Source: Oscillospiraceae bacterium (GTDB lineage: Bacteria > Bacillota > Clostridia > Oscillospirales > Oscillospiraceae). Taken from it: 50,177 bases of DNA. Of the stretch, positions 25,157 to 34,419 are shown piece by piece. The DNA lies in contig JAGAMC010000014.1 of NCBI GenBank assembly GCA_017624915.1, forward strand, positions 1 to 50,177, written 5' to 3'. The notes below the pieces were generated by a model that searched no databases, was not told the DNA's origin, and saw nothing but the letters and a program-made list of their open reading frames with translations. The position numbers and the translations under genes are program-made. Every line of letters begins with the position of its first letter. Positions within the stretch are counted from its first letter, which is position 1.

Positions 25157-26374
25157 TCAGAGCATTTTCACGATGCGTTCCACCGCTTCTTTGGTAGCAT
25201 CAGCATCACCAAATGCGGTCATGCGGACGTAACCCTCGCCGCTGGGGCCGAAGCCGGCACCGGGGGTGGTGGCCACGTTCGCCTTGTCCAGCACAAGATC
25301 AAAGAAGTCCCAGGAGCCCATGCCGTCCGGGGTCTTGAGCCAGATATAGGGGGCGTTCACGCCGCCGGAGGCGGACAGCCCCGCCCGGCTGAGACCATCG
25401 CGGATGACCTTTGCGTTGTTGAGATAATACGCAATGGCCTGGCGGGTCTGCTGACGGCCTTCAGGTGTGTAAATGGCAGCCGCACCCCGCTGGATCACAT
25501 AAGGCACCCCATTGAACTTGGTGCACTGGCGGCGGTTCCAAAGGGAATTGAGCTTAACGCCGTCCCGCTCCAGCTCCTTGGGGATCACGGTGTAGGCACA
25601 GCGGTTTCCGGTAAATCCGGCAGTCTTGGAGAAGGAGCGGAACTCAATGGCGCAGGTGCGCGCACCGTCGATCTCATAGATGGTGTGGGGCACATCATCC
25701 TCGGTAATGAACGCCTCATAGGCAGAGTCGTACAGGATGACAGAGCCGTTGGCATTGGCATAGTCCACCCATGCCTGCAGCTGCTCCCGGCTGGCCACAG
25801 CGCCGGTGGGGTTATTGGGGAAGCACAGGTAAATAAGGTCTGCCTTCTCCCCGGGGATCTCGGGAGCGAAGCCGTTTTCCTCCACGCAGGGCATATAGAT
25901 CAGCTTGTTCCAGCGTCCCAGCTCTGCCTGATACTCGCCGGCGCGGCCCGCCATGGCGTTGGTGTCCACATACACGGGATATACAGGGTCGCACACAGCC
26001 ACCACATTGTCCGTACCAAAAATATCGCCGATATTGCCGCAGTCGCTCTTGGCGCCGTCGGACACAAAGATCTCATCGGAGGCAATGTCCACGCCCCGGG
26101 TCTTATAGTCAAACTCCGCAATGGCATCACGCAGGAAATCATAGCCCTGCTCAGGACCGTAACCGCGGAAGCTTTCCGCAGCGCCCATCTCGTCCACGGC
26201 CTTGTGCATAGCCTGGATCACGGCGGGGGCCAGAGGCTGGGTCACATCGCCGATGGACAGCTTGATGATCCGGGCATCAGGATGAGAGGCAGAGTAGGCG
26301 CTGATGCGGCGGGCCACCTCGGAAAACAGATAGCTGCCGGGCAGCTTGAGGAAATTTTCATTGACCTTAGTCAT
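25157..26374 (-). CDS. dapL: LL-diaminopimelate aminotransferase
   Basis: Turns tetrahydrodipicolinate plus glutamate directly into LL-diaminopimelate, the short lysine/peptidoglycan route. The 405-residue fold-type-I PLP enzyme has the family start [37 protein letters not shown] near residue 103, FPNNPTGA near 185 and the PLP lysine Lys250 in [11 protein letters not shown]. Located 24 bases after glnA with AAGGAG upstream, so probably co-transcribed, which makes sense as the reaction needs glutamate. Confidence 0.95.
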   Translation of the reverse strand: MTKVNENFLKLPGSYLFSEVARRISAYSASHPDARIIKLSIGDVTQPLAPAVIQAMHKAVDEMGAAESFRGYGPEQGYDFLRDAIAEFDYKTRGVDIASDEIFVSDGAKSDCGNIGDIFGTDNVVAVCDPVYPVYVDTNAMAGRAGEYQAELGRWNKLIYMPCVEENGFAPEIPGEKADLIYLCFPNNPTGAVASREQLQAWVDYANANGSVILYDSAYEAFITEDDVPHTIYEIDGARTCAIEFRSFSKTAGFTGNRCAYTVIPKELERDGVKLNSLWNRRQCTKFNGVPYVIQRGAAAIYTPEGRQQTRQAIAYYLNNAKVIRDGLSRAGLSASGGVNAPYIWLKTPDGMGSWDFFDLVLDKANVATTPGAGFGPSGEGYVRMTAFGDADATKEAVERIVKML

Positions 26375-26398
26375 TGCGTTTCTTGCTCCTTTTCGGTA

Positions 26399-27730
26399 TC
26401 AGTATGCGATGATGTACTTTTCCGTCTCCCAGGAGGACACGCGGGTGCGGTACTCATCCCACTCCTTACGCTTGCCCTCAATGTAGTTGGTAGCCACATG
26501 CTCACCCAGCACATCCAGGATCAGCTGATCCTTCTCCAGCTCGGTAAGGGCCTCGTCAAGGCTGCCGGGCAGGCTGTCAATGTGATGGGCCACGCGGGCT
26601 TCCGCGTCCATCTCATAGATATTTTCCACGATCTCGGGAGGCGGGGTCATCTTCTTCTCAATGCCGTCCAGACCGGCAGCCAGACACACCGCCACCGCCA
26701 GATAGGGGTTGCAGGAGGGGTCGGGGCTGCGCAGCTCCAGTCGGGTGGACTTGCCCCGGGCGGCCGGAATGCGGATGAGGGCGGATCGGTTGGAGGCGGA
26801 CCAGGCCTTATAGCAGGGTGCCTCGTAGCCGGGCACCAGCCGCTTGTAGGAATTGACCAGCGGGTTGGTGATGGCAGTAAAGCCCTTTACGTGGGCCAGA
26901 AGACCGGCAATGAACTGATAGGCGGTCTCCGACAGCTGCTTGTTCCCGTTGGGGTCAAAGAACACGTTCTGACCGTCCTTGAACAGGGACATGTTCATGT
27001 GCATGCCGTTGCCTGCCACGCCAAAGATGGGCTTGGGCATAAAGGTGGCATGGAGCTTGTGCTTCTGAGCGATGGTCTTGGCCACCAGCTTGAAGGTCAT
27101 GACGTTGTCCGCGCCACGCAGGGCATCGGCGTACTTAAAGCCGATCTCGTGCTGACCGGCAGCCACCTCGTGGTGGACGGCCTCGATCTCAAAGCCCATC
27201 TGCTCCAGCACAAGGCACATCTCACGCCGGGCAGGCTCTCCCCGGTCAAGAGGACCAAGGTCAAAGTAACCGGCCTCGTCATTGGTGCGGGTGGTGGGAT
27301 TGCCCCGCTCGTCGGTCTCGAACATGAAAAACTCCATCTCAGGACCAATATTGAACGTGTCAAAGCCCATCTTCTGTGCCCGCTCGATCACGCGGCTCAG
27401 CACACCTCTGGGGTCACCCACGAAAGGAGTGCCGTCGGGGTTATGTACGTCGCATACCAGTCTGGCGACCTTACCGTATTCAGGCTGCCAGGGCAGGAGG
27501 ACAAAGCTGTTAAGATCGGGATAGAGATACTGGTCAGACTCGTTGATGCGAACAAACCCCTCGATAGAGGAGCCGTCAATGGCGATCTGATTGTTTACCG
27601 CCTTTTCGATCTGAGAGGCGGTGATGACTACATTCTTCAGCTGCCCGAATATATCAACAAACTGCATTCGGATAAACTCGATATTCTGCTCCCGAACCAT
27701 GCTGATAATATTTTCCTTGGTGTAACCCAT
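26399..27730 (-). CDS. glnA: Type I glutamine synthetase
   Basis: Makes glutamine from glutamate, ammonia and ATP. The 443-residue enzyme is the short GSI-alpha type usual in Firmicutes. Visible motifs are DGSSIEGF (about residue 52), the metal-binding [20 protein letters not shown], and [13 protein letters not shown]. It lacks the insert and adenylylation-site region of GSI-beta, so control is likely by feedback and regulators. It heads an operon with dapL from a good promoter. Confidence 0.96.
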   Translation of the reverse strand: MGYTKENIISMVREQNIEFIRMQFVDIFGQLKNVVITASQIEKAVNNQIAIDGSSIEGFVRINESDQYLYPDLNSFVLLPWQPEYGKVARLVCDVHNPDGTPFVGDPRGVLSRVIERAQKMGFDTFNIGPEMEFFMFETDERGNPTTRTNDEAGYFDLGPLDRGEPARREMCLVLEQMGFEIEAVHHEVAAGQHEIGFKYADALRGADNVMTFKLVAKTIAQKHKLHATFMPKPIFGVAGNGMHMNMSLFKDGQNVFFDPNGNKQLSETAYQFIAGLLAHVKGFTAITNPLVNSYKRLVPGYEAPCYKAWSASNRSALIRIPAARGKSTRLELRSPDPSCNPYLAVAVCLAAGLDGIEKKMTPPPEIVENIYEMDAEARVAHHIDSLPGSLDEALTELEKDQLILDVLGEHVATNYIEGKRKEWDEYRTRVSSWETEKYIIAY

Positions 27731-27794
27731 GATAAATTACCCCTTTCTCTCTCCCCTGTCCGGGTCGAAGTAAAAATATCCCTTATAAAATTTA

Positions 27795-27822
27795 AGTATA
27801 CACGAAAGGCATCGTCTGTCAA
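27795..27822 (-). promoter_or_regulatory. Promoter of glnA-dapL
   Basis: Minus strand TTGACA (27822-27817), 16 bases, TATACT (27800-27795), lying between the cca stop and glnA. No clear GlnR-type inverted repeat is evident by eye. Confidence 0.75.
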
Positions 27823-27847
27823 GGTTTTTCGCCCCTTCGCGCAAGAC

Positions 27848-29035
27848 TTAAAAGCCGTTGTGCATGTCACGTGCCGCCTTATCCAACAAGAACTCCGCAC
27901 GGTTGTCTTCAGGCCGGTCCAGAACGTGTTCCAGCAGCATACGCTGCATTTGTCCGATCCGCCTGCCCTCCAGTCCAAGCTGTGCAAGCTGACCTCCCGA
28001 AACGGCAAGCTGACCAACGCTGACACACGGTTTTTGAGCAAGAACGCCGCGCAGGGCCGCCTGCGCATCCGGCACGCCGCAGATCTCGCAGATGACCGCA
28101 CCTGCCCGGCAGCCATCCTCCCCATACTGCGCAAGGGCACGCCGCCATTCTTTATCACTTCCGGGTGTTCCGGATCGCCACAGCTTCTCCCCCGCGGCAC
28201 AGGCACGGATCATGTATCCATCCATCTTCAGCGCTCTGAGAAACACCTCGGTGTCTGCCCGATCGTTTGCCCTGAGCAGATTGGCGCATAAACCTGCCCA
28301 GCGCGCAAGGGGCCGCGGAGCCACTCTGTTCAGGCCGAACAGTTCTCCGGGCCGCTCCGGAGTCCACGGCGACAACAGATCCAGATCAAAAAAGTCCTTC
28401 ACCCGTTCAGGCCGAGGGGAACACAAAGTCTTTTCCACCTCCACCCTCACCCGTTCTGCCGCAAGTAGTTTCACATTACATCTGCACTCATATATGGCTT
28501 GTAAAGTTTTATCTTCCAATTCAAATCCCAGCTGAGCAGCAAAGCGCACAGCCCGGAACATGCGCAGTGCATCCTCCGCAAAACGCCGCCGGGCTTCGCC
28601 CACACAGCGGATCAGCCTCCGTTCAAGATCTGCCCGCCCGCCAAAGGGGTCTACGATATTCCCGTCCCTGTCCAGTGCCATGGCATTGATGGTAAAGTCC
28701 CGCCGGGCAAGATCCTCCTGCAGGGTAGCTTCAAAGCGAACATGATCCGGGTGTCTGCCGTCAGAATACCCCGCTTCCGTGCGGAATGCGGTCACCTCAA
28801 TGTGTTCATCCCCCTGTATCACTGTAACCGTTCCATGCTTTACACCCGTTGCAGCAGTATGGTCAAACAGTTCTATTATATCTTCCGGCTTTGCGGAAGT
28901 GGTAACGTCCCAGTCCCCCGGCACTCGGCCAAGAAGCAGATCGCGGACACAGCCCCCAACGGGATACGCCTCATATCCCGCCTGCCACAATCTGCTGCAG
29001 CAATGGGCCGCACCTGCACTTACCTGTTTCCACAT
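27848..29035 (-). CDS. cca: CCA tRNA nucleotidyltransferase
   Basis: Adds or repairs the 3' CCA of tRNAs. The 395-residue class II enzyme has the N-terminal catalytic head with GGCVRDLLLGRVPGDWDVTT (the DxD metal site), the RRDFTINAMA motif near residue 112 and the nucleotide-selecting region GEARRRFAEDALRMFRAVRFAAQLGF, followed by a helical tRNA-binding body. Divergent from murC. The tRNA-Arg in this window already encodes its CCA, so this enzyme is mainly for repair or other tRNAs. Confidence 0.94.
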   Translation of the reverse strand: MWKQVSAGAAHCCSRLWQAGYEAYPVGGCVRDLLLGRVPGDWDVTTSAKPEDIIELFDHTAATGVKHGTVTVIQGDEHIEVTAFRTEAGYSDGRHPDHVRFEATLQEDLARRDFTINAMALDRDGNIVDPFGGRADLERRLIRCVGEARRRFAEDALRMFRAVRFAAQLGFELEDKTLQAIYECRCNVKLLAAERVRVEVEKTLCSPRPERVKDFFDLDLLSPWTPERPGELFGLNRVAPRPLARWAGLCANLLRANDRADTEVFLRALKMDGYMIRACAAGEKLWRSGTPGSDKEWRRALAQYGEDGCRAGAVICEICGVPDAQAALRGVLAQKPCVSVGQLAVSGGQLAQLGLEGRRIGQMQRMLLEHVLDRPEDNRAEFLLDKAARDMHNGF

Positions 29036-29096
29036 TCCGCTCTCACCACTTTCGGTATGAAATTTCGCATCAGGGCGTATATTTAAACGGGCACTC

Positions 29097-29125
29097 TTGC
29101 CATTTTTTATGCGCTGTACTATAAT
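29097..29125 (+). promoter_or_regulatory. Promoter of murC
   Basis: TTGCCA (29097-29102), 17 bases, TATAAT (29120-29125), about 38 bases before the murC start. Confidence 0.8.
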
Positions 29126-29163
29126 GTTTTATTATAAACCGAAATAAAGGATGTGTAAACCGT

Positions 29164-30537
29164 ATGGTTTCTCACGCCATTCATGAATATCTGCGTCCCG
29201 GCTGCCGCGCCCATCTGGTGGGCATCGGCGGTGTTTCCATGTCTCCGCTTGCAGAAGTGCTTCACGGCGCGGGTCTGTCTGTCACCGGTTCTGACATGCA
29301 GGAGGGGGATTCCGTGTCCCGTCTGCGGGGACTTGGCATCAACGTCACCATCGGGCATCTGCCCGAAAGTGTTCAGGGCGCCGACTGCATCATCCGCACC
29401 GCCGCCGTCCATGACGATAACCCCGAGATCGCCGCTGCCAGAGCGGCAGGTATCCCTGTTTTTGAGCGGGCTCAGGCATGGGGCGCCATTATGCGGCACT
29501 ATAAGAACGCGCTGTGCGTTGCCGGAACTCACGGAAAGACGACCACCACCTCCATGTGTACCCATATTTTCATAGCGGCACAGGCCGACCCCACCGTTAT
29601 GATCGGCGGTGCTTTACCGCTTCTTGGCTCCGGACATCGGGTCGGAGAGGGCGATACCATCATTCTGGAGTCCTGCGAATACTGCGACTCTTTCCTGTCC
29701 TTCTTCCCTACCGTCGCGGTGATTTTGAATGTGGACGCCGACCACCTGGACTACTTTAAGGATCTTTCCGCGGTGGAGCATTCCTTCCGTTCCTTCGCCC
29801 GGCTGGTTCCCGAAAACGGCTGTGTGGTGGCAAATGCCGAGGACCCCAACACTATGGAAACGTTGGCACAGCTGGATCGCCCCCTCGTCACCTTCGGTGT
29901 GGAGCAGGGCGATGTGTGCGCCCGGGATCTCCAGTGGCACAACGGGTTGCCCTCTTTTGACATTATGATCAAGGGCCAATTTTTCGCCCATATTGCCCTG
30001 CAGGTGCCCGGAATGCACAATGTGAAGAACGCTCTTGCCGCAGCTGCTGCAGCCTATGTGCTCGGTGTGCCCTCTGCCGCGGTGGAGGATGGCCTGGGCT
30101 CTTTTATCGGTGCCGGCCGCCGCTTCGAACACAAAGGGAGCTTCCGGGGCGCGGAGATCTATGATGATTACGCCCACCATCCCAGCGAGCTGGAAGCCCT
30201 GCTGACTACAGCCAAAACTCTCGGTTACGACCGGGTTGTCTGCGCCTTCCAGCCTCACACCTATACCCGAACCAAGGAATTCTTCCATGACTTCGCGCGG
30301 GTGCTGACTCTTGCCGACGTGGTCCTGCTGGCAGAGATCTATGCCGCCCGGGAAAAGAACTCCATCGGCATCTCCTCCCGGGATCTGCTGCCGCACATCC
30401 CCGGCGCAGAATACTTCCCCACGCTGGACGATTTGACAGATGCCCTTGAAAAAGCGGTCCGACCGGGCGATCTGGTCCTGACCGTGGGTGCCGGCAATAT
30501 CTATACTGTTGGGCAGGCGTTGCTGGCCCGCGGCTAA
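29164..30537 (+). CDS. murC: UDP-N-acetylmuramate-L-alanine ligase
   Basis: Adds L-alanine to UDP-N-acetylmuramate in peptidoglycan synthesis. The 457-residue Mur ligase has an N-terminal UDP-binding Rossmann region (HLVGIGGVSMSPLAEVL), the ATP loop AGTHGKTTTTSM near residue 120, and the ADP-binding C-terminal domain starting YDDYAHHPSELEA with FQPHTYTRT. It is a single gene with its own promoter and terminator, away from the main mur cluster. Confidence 0.96.
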   Translation: MVSHAIHEYLRPGCRAHLVGIGGVSMSPLAEVLHGAGLSVTGSDMQEGDSVSRLRGLGINVTIGHLPESVQGADCIIRTAAVHDDNPEIAAARAAGIPVFERAQAWGAIMRHYKNALCVAGTHGKTTTTSMCTHIFIAAQADPTVMIGGALPLLGSGHRVGEGDTIILESCEYCDSFLSFFPTVAVILNVDADHLDYFKDLSAVEHSFRSFARLVPENGCVVANAEDPNTMETLAQLDRPLVTFGVEQGDVCARDLQWHNGLPSFDIMIKGQFFAHIALQVPGMHNVKNALAAAAAAYVLGVPSAAVEDGLGSFIGAGRRFEHKGSFRGAEIYDDYAHHPSELEALLTTAKTLGYDRVVCAFQPHTYTRTKEFFHDFARVLTLADVVLLAEIYAAREKNSIGISSRDLLPHIPGAEYFPTLDDLTDALEKAVRPGDLVLTVGAGNIYTVGQALLARG

Positions 30538-30555
30538 ACCGCAAACAAACGAACC

Positions 30556-30590
30556 AAACAGGAGCAGCTCCAGTGGAGCTGCTCCTGTTT
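30556..30590 (+). terminator. Terminator between murC and the polysaccharide locus
   Basis: AAACAGGAGCAGCTCC pairs with GGAGCTGCTCCTGTTT around a tight loop. A runs and T runs on the two sides could stop both murC and the opposing polysaccharide operon. Confidence 0.8.
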
Positions 30591-30617
30591 CAATTGTTTT
30601 TGCAAAGTAGACCAACT

Positions 30618-31781
30618 TCACCCGATTAAGCCCAGTTGTTTTAAAAGGTTATTAACAGTTCCCGCCTCATCCTGCAAAACAGAATTTCTTGCCGTTACTA
30701 AACGCTGCATCTTTCTTCGTTTGTCCTTCTGAAGAACTCTACACCATCGCTTTATCTGATAGAATGGAAAAAGCGCGGGATGCTTTTTCAGGTTTGGATA
30801 CAGCACTTCCATGTTAGCACGAGGCAGAAACATCAGCTTCATAAAAGAACGGATCTTACTCTCCCCTCTTGCCGCTTTGACAACGGCAGAATTTGCCGTG
30901 TTGCCATAAACTCCGCCGGTCAAGATATAGTTTTCCATCTGTTTCGTCATCGAATTATGGGCAATTCCTTCAAACCACACATCACACAACACCGAGACCG
31001 CTTTATAGAATTCTATAAGTTTCGCTTTTTCAAACAACACACAGAGTTTCTCAGGATCCCACTGCATTTTCTTTTTCAGCAGCCACAGGTCCAAAAAAGG
31101 GCGGATGCCACAGCCACCCTCAAAGAAGTGCTTGGCCATATGTACGATGTGATAGAACACGAACACTTCATTCGTCATGTTATACCGGTACCGACCTGCA
31201 TTCTCCGCAGACGCATACTCCCATACCCGTTTCAGCAGGACATCTGTCCCAGGAAGCTTGTTCTCGGCAGCCAATGAGTAGTGAAGTTCCAAACGCACTC
31301 CACCGGGGGATATCAAAGAATAGTCATAGGTCGTGCAATCACTCTGGCGAACGAAGCCAGCGTTGCACAAAGCCTGCATCGCTTTTTCAGAATCATCCTC
31401 ATGCACGAGGATATCAATGTCACAGCTTGTCCGCATCCACGGATGCGGATAGTAATCTCGCAGTACCGTCCCTTTTAAGGGAATAAAAGGAGTCTGCGCC
31501 ATCTCCAATGCCTTGTAGATGCTCTCACAAGCGGAAACCGCTTTCCCATAGCGGTAGGCCGCCTGCATCGCCTTTTGTTTGCATTTGGTCAGCGCAGGAC
31601 ATTCCGGCAGTTCCAATCCACTCACCGCTTGTCCTACCAGATGAGCAAGGTCGTGTTGAACTGCGAGAGCATAAACCGCCTCAAGTATTTCCGGAGTGCA
31701 GGCTACTCTGATGTTATCCTCTGGCTGTACGCCGGAAATAGCCGCTCGGATCAGCGCAAACAACATCATTTCTTCGCCCAT
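30618..31781 (-). CDS. NTP_transf_5-type nucleotidyltransferase-fold protein
   Basis: A 387-residue member of the uncharacterised nucleotidyltransferase family found in polysaccharide and antibiotic loci. The polymerase-beta-like core shows FIPLKGTVLRDYYP and the metal-binding RTSCDIDILVHEDD (Asp-x-Asp near residue 130), with a partner acidic/His region VRLELHYS. The start at 31781 has GAGGTG seven bases ahead; the longer frame to 31814 has none. It is the last intact gene of the locus and lies after decayed genes. The donor and acceptor are unknown. Confidence 0.82.
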   Translation of the reverse strand: MGEEMMLFALIRAAISGVQPEDNIRVACTPEILEAVYALAVQHDLAHLVGQAVSGLELPECPALTKCKQKAMQAAYRYGKAVSACESIYKALEMAQTPFIPLKGTVLRDYYPHPWMRTSCDIDILVHEDDSEKAMQALCNAGFVRQSDCTTYDYSLISPGGVRLELHYSLAAENKLPGTDVLLKRVWEYASAENAGRYRYNMTNEVFVFYHIVHMAKHFFEGGCGIRPFLDLWLLKKKMQWDPEKLCVLFEKAKLIEFYKAVSVLCDVWFEGIAHNSMTKQMENYILTGGVYGNTANSAVVKAARGESKIRSFMKLMFLPRANMEVLYPNLKKHPALFPFYQIKRWCRVLQKDKRRKMQRLVTARNSVLQDEAGTVNNLLKQLGLIG

Positions 31782-31798
31782 GCCCTCACCTCTTTTCT

Positions 31799-32060
31799 TC
31801 AGAACTTTCTCCACACCATTTTATCCGCCACTCCGGTGTAGGACCGGATAATCTTGACCACTTTGTGGCCACATTCTCTTCCACGTAGTTGGGAACAGGA
31901 ATTCCGTTGTCGCCGCTGCGCTTCAGTATCCACCGCCTGCAGCAAACTCTTCTTGTCGATCCCTGCAAGAATAAAACACGCCTTACCAAGCGCCTCGGGC
32001 CGTTCAGTGGAAGTGCGGATACGCACCGCAGGAAAACACTTGTCAATACTGACCTTTTGT
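31799..32060 (-). pseudogene. Decayed C-terminus of a CapG/WecB-like UDP-GlcNAc 2-epimerase
   Basis: The minus strand encodes FPAVRIRTSTERPEAL and, further on, KVVKIIRSYTG, VADKMVWRKF in one frame, with NGIPVPNYVEENVATK between them in another frame. Joined together they read like the end of a non-hydrolysing UDP-GlcNAc 2-epimerase. Two compensating frameshifts are needed, and the N-terminal two thirds are missing. So it is a relic, not a functional gene. Confidence 0.8.
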
Positions 32061-32136
32061 AATTCCCGGCTTGCTGATATTGACAGAAAACCGCCCTCAG
32101 TTTGCCGGTTTTGTCCGTCACCTCGGGCATCTTCGT

Positions 32137-32292
32137 CTAAAATTCGTGGCGCATATCGTCCTGCTTCTTCTCATTACGGGAGAAAATGCGGATCTCGCCG
32201 ATGTCGGTACTCAAAAAGCGGTTGAGCACCACGTTGCCCAAGCTGCCGGTACCACCGGTGATCATGAGGGGTTTGTTTGAAAAAACACTCAC
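32137..32292 (-). pseudogene. N-terminal fragment of a CapE/FnlA-type UDP-GlcNAc 4,6-dehydratase
   Basis: A 51-residue frame with GTG start (AGGAG eight bases upstream) reads VSVFSNKPLMITGGTGSLGN, then IGEIRIFSRNEKKQDDMRHEF and stops. This is the Rossmann beta-alpha-beta of a UDP-GlcNAc 4,6-dehydratase, cut off after about 50 of roughly 340 residues. The start signals are intact, so a short peptide may be made, but the active site is gone. With the CapG relic it suggests a collapsed capE-capF-capG block. Confidence 0.85.
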
Positions 32293-32346
32293 GCTATCAT
32301 CTCCTGCTCACCCTCGAGACAACAGCACAACTCAGGGTATTGAATT

Positions 32347-33372
32347 TCACCTTTTGCTTTTTACCTTGCAAACCAAAAGGTAAAACCATTTGTATCGCAG
32401 GCATTCATTGATCACATTTATTATAATACCCTTGAGGCTTTTGCTGTATATTCCCATGCGAACCTTATAGGGATACCAGCCTTTGTCCTGCATTTTGGTT
32501 AAAGCTTCTTTCGCCTGTGCATAATCTCTCACATAAAAGCAGTGATCAAAAAGGCTGGCACGCACAGCCCGGGAACGTGCAACCAACAATCGCTCCCGCA
32601 TGGCGTCACTTTCCACCCGATCCAGGCACTCGTCATATACCTGCGCCAATCGCTCCATGCAGTATGCATGGGCACGTCCATCAAGGTTGTGATATGCCGA
32701 CCCTGCTCTTTGCCGGTAATAATAAACCGGGTAGTCAAAGACAGCACCCTTTGTGCAAGAAAACTTGTACTGAAACACGAAACAGGTATCCTCTGCGTAT
32801 TTCATCGTCGGGTCAAACTCAATTTTTTCCCGCACAAGCTTTTCCCTTAACACCCAATGAGCCCATACAAAGCAACTGTAATTTTTCTTTGGCCCCATAG
32901 ACAAAACCGCATCCTGCGAAGTATGATACGAGACCAAATCATCCGTTTTTGTATATGTCTTACGCTGATATTCCTTCACTTTCACGTGGTCAAAGACGAC
33001 CGTTTCCACATCTTTTTCCCGCGTTACGTCAAGAATGGCCTTGCAGCAATTTTCCGCAATATAGTCATCGGGATCTACAAACCATATCCATTTGCCTTTG
33101 GCGTTTGCTGCGCCAAAATTTCTGGCCGAACTAACGCCGCCGTTCTCCTTGTGAAACACGCGGATTTTGTCATATTGGGCCGCATAGCGATCCAAAATCT
33201 CGCCGCTGCGATCGGGCGAACCGTCATCGATGCACAGAATCTCATAATTATCTATATCCTGTGTAAGACAGCTTTCCAAACATTCGCCTATGTAGCATTC
33301 AACATTGTATACCGGGATGATAATCGACAAAACGATGTTTTCTGTCAAAATGTTTTCAAATGCTTCATTCAT
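32347..33372 (-). CDS. Family 2 glycosyltransferase
   Basis: Cytoplasmic GT-A sugar transferase of 341 residues. The N-terminal domain shows LSIIIPVYNVECYIGECLES, CIDDGSPDRSG and the DxD-type FVDPDDYIAENC near residue 95. The rest is a variable acceptor domain with a basic C-terminus. AGGGG precedes the ATG. It lies just after the interrupted glycosyltransferase and before the decayed genes. Donor and acceptor sugars are not readable. Confidence 0.9.
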   Translation of the reverse strand: MNEAFENILTENIVLSIIIPVYNVECYIGECLESCLTQDIDNYEILCIDDGSPDRSGEILDRYAAQYDKIRVFHKENGGVSSARNFGAANAKGKWIWFVDPDDYIAENCCKAILDVTREKDVETVVFDHVKVKEYQRKTYTKTDDLVSYHTSQDAVLSMGPKKNYSCFVWAHWVLREKLVREKIEFDPTMKYAEDTCFVFQYKFSCTKGAVFDYPVYYYRQRAGSAYHNLDGRAHAYCMERLAQVYDECLDRVESDAMRERLLVARSRAVRASLFDHCFYVRDYAQAKEALTKMQDKGWYPYKVRMGIYSKSLKGIIINVINECLRYKWFYLLVCKVKSKR

Positions 33373-33468
33373 TTTCTAACCCCTCATTTTATCCTGTCAT
33401 AATTTATGTGCTTTGTCATCTTTTGACCTTTCATACGCAAGCGCCATCAACTTTAGACATGTTTACGG

Positions 33469-34419
33469 TTATTCAGTATCCTTACTAATTTTTTCCCATG
33501 CTTCTGGGTATGCCGCAATAAGACTATCCATAATTACCATATTCTTGTTGCCCACCACATTTTCTGTCGCCATCTGAACAGTTTGCGAGCCGGCTATAAG
33601 AGAAAAAATCTTATGATACTTCCTTGTCTTTATCGTTTTGGTTCCATTCTGTGCAGCCATAAACATATACCACAGGTCATCATTTTTATAAGCCAGTTAT
33701 CGAATTACTTTTTCTTTGTAAGCATCCTCGTAAAACGCACCATACGGGATAAGGCATCCGCCTCCGGGTGATGGGTTAAGACTATATGATGGTTTCTTCA
33801 CCCCCACATCAGAAATCACGTTCCAGCGTCCCGGATTTTCAAATGTGCCGTCCTTTTTGCTTACAAACGCCTGCGCGCGTTCACACACCAAACAGTCAGG
33901 AAATTGCCTGTGCTTGGCAACAAGTCTTTTTATGCTGTCAATGGGATACAGGATATCATCGTCAAAGGTTATGACGACTTCATTTTCTTTCTGCTCTTTT
34001 ATGCAGTAATAGTACTTTTTGTGTCCGTACAAATCATCGCACCACTTGATCTCCAATCCATAAGCCTCCAGCGCAGTCAGGTTTTGGGGCAGCTTGTGGT
34101 TCGGGAACTGCTCGTTTGCCAGCCACAGAACGATTCTGTCCGGCTTATAGGATTGCAGCATAAGCGATTTGATCGCAAGGTGGACAAACTCGATCCGTGC
34201 AGGAAAGGATGTCAGCGATGCGGTAACCACAATGTCTCGCGGCTGTGTGTTCAATGGCTGTTTCGGCAGTTGTGCGGCAGAAACAAGCTTATTATCCAGC
34301 CTTGTAAAACACCTATAAGAAAGACCGCCAAAATACGGAATCCGAATAGATTCCGGGAATTTCAACTTTTCAACGGTTCTGCGGTTCAATCTCAACACCC
34401 CAACCTCGCTCTCAAGCAC
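33469..34419 (-). pseudogene. Glycosyltransferase interrupted by an in-frame TAA
   Basis: Residues 1-240 (GTG start at 34419, overlapping wzx by eight bases) form a GT-A-like protein with VTASLTSFPARIEFVHLAIK and the metal motif VITFDDDILYPID. A TAA at 33699-33697 follows KEKVIR, after which the same frame runs on as LAYKNDDLWYMFMAAQNG and ends at 33469. The downstream 75 codons have the expected family tail. A single GAA-to-TAA change would explain it. Options are a true null allele, a truncated but active enzyme, or a sequencing error. Confidence 0.82.

Noticed and set aside
25052-28291. Very long open frame on the plus strand opposite dapL, glnA and cca
   Set aside because: It is a shadow of three well-supported minus-strand genes. 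Its product is His/Gly/Val-rich with no coherent domain, which is typical of antisense frames in this codon usage.
32137-32292. Functional small dinucleotide-binding protein
   Set aside because: It matches the first 50 residues of a much longer dehydratase and lacks the catalytic part, so decay is the simpler explanation.
33469-33666. Separate 65-residue gene
   Set aside because: It is in frame with the preceding glycosyltransferase, without its own ribosome site, and reads as that enzyme's C-terminus after the TAA.
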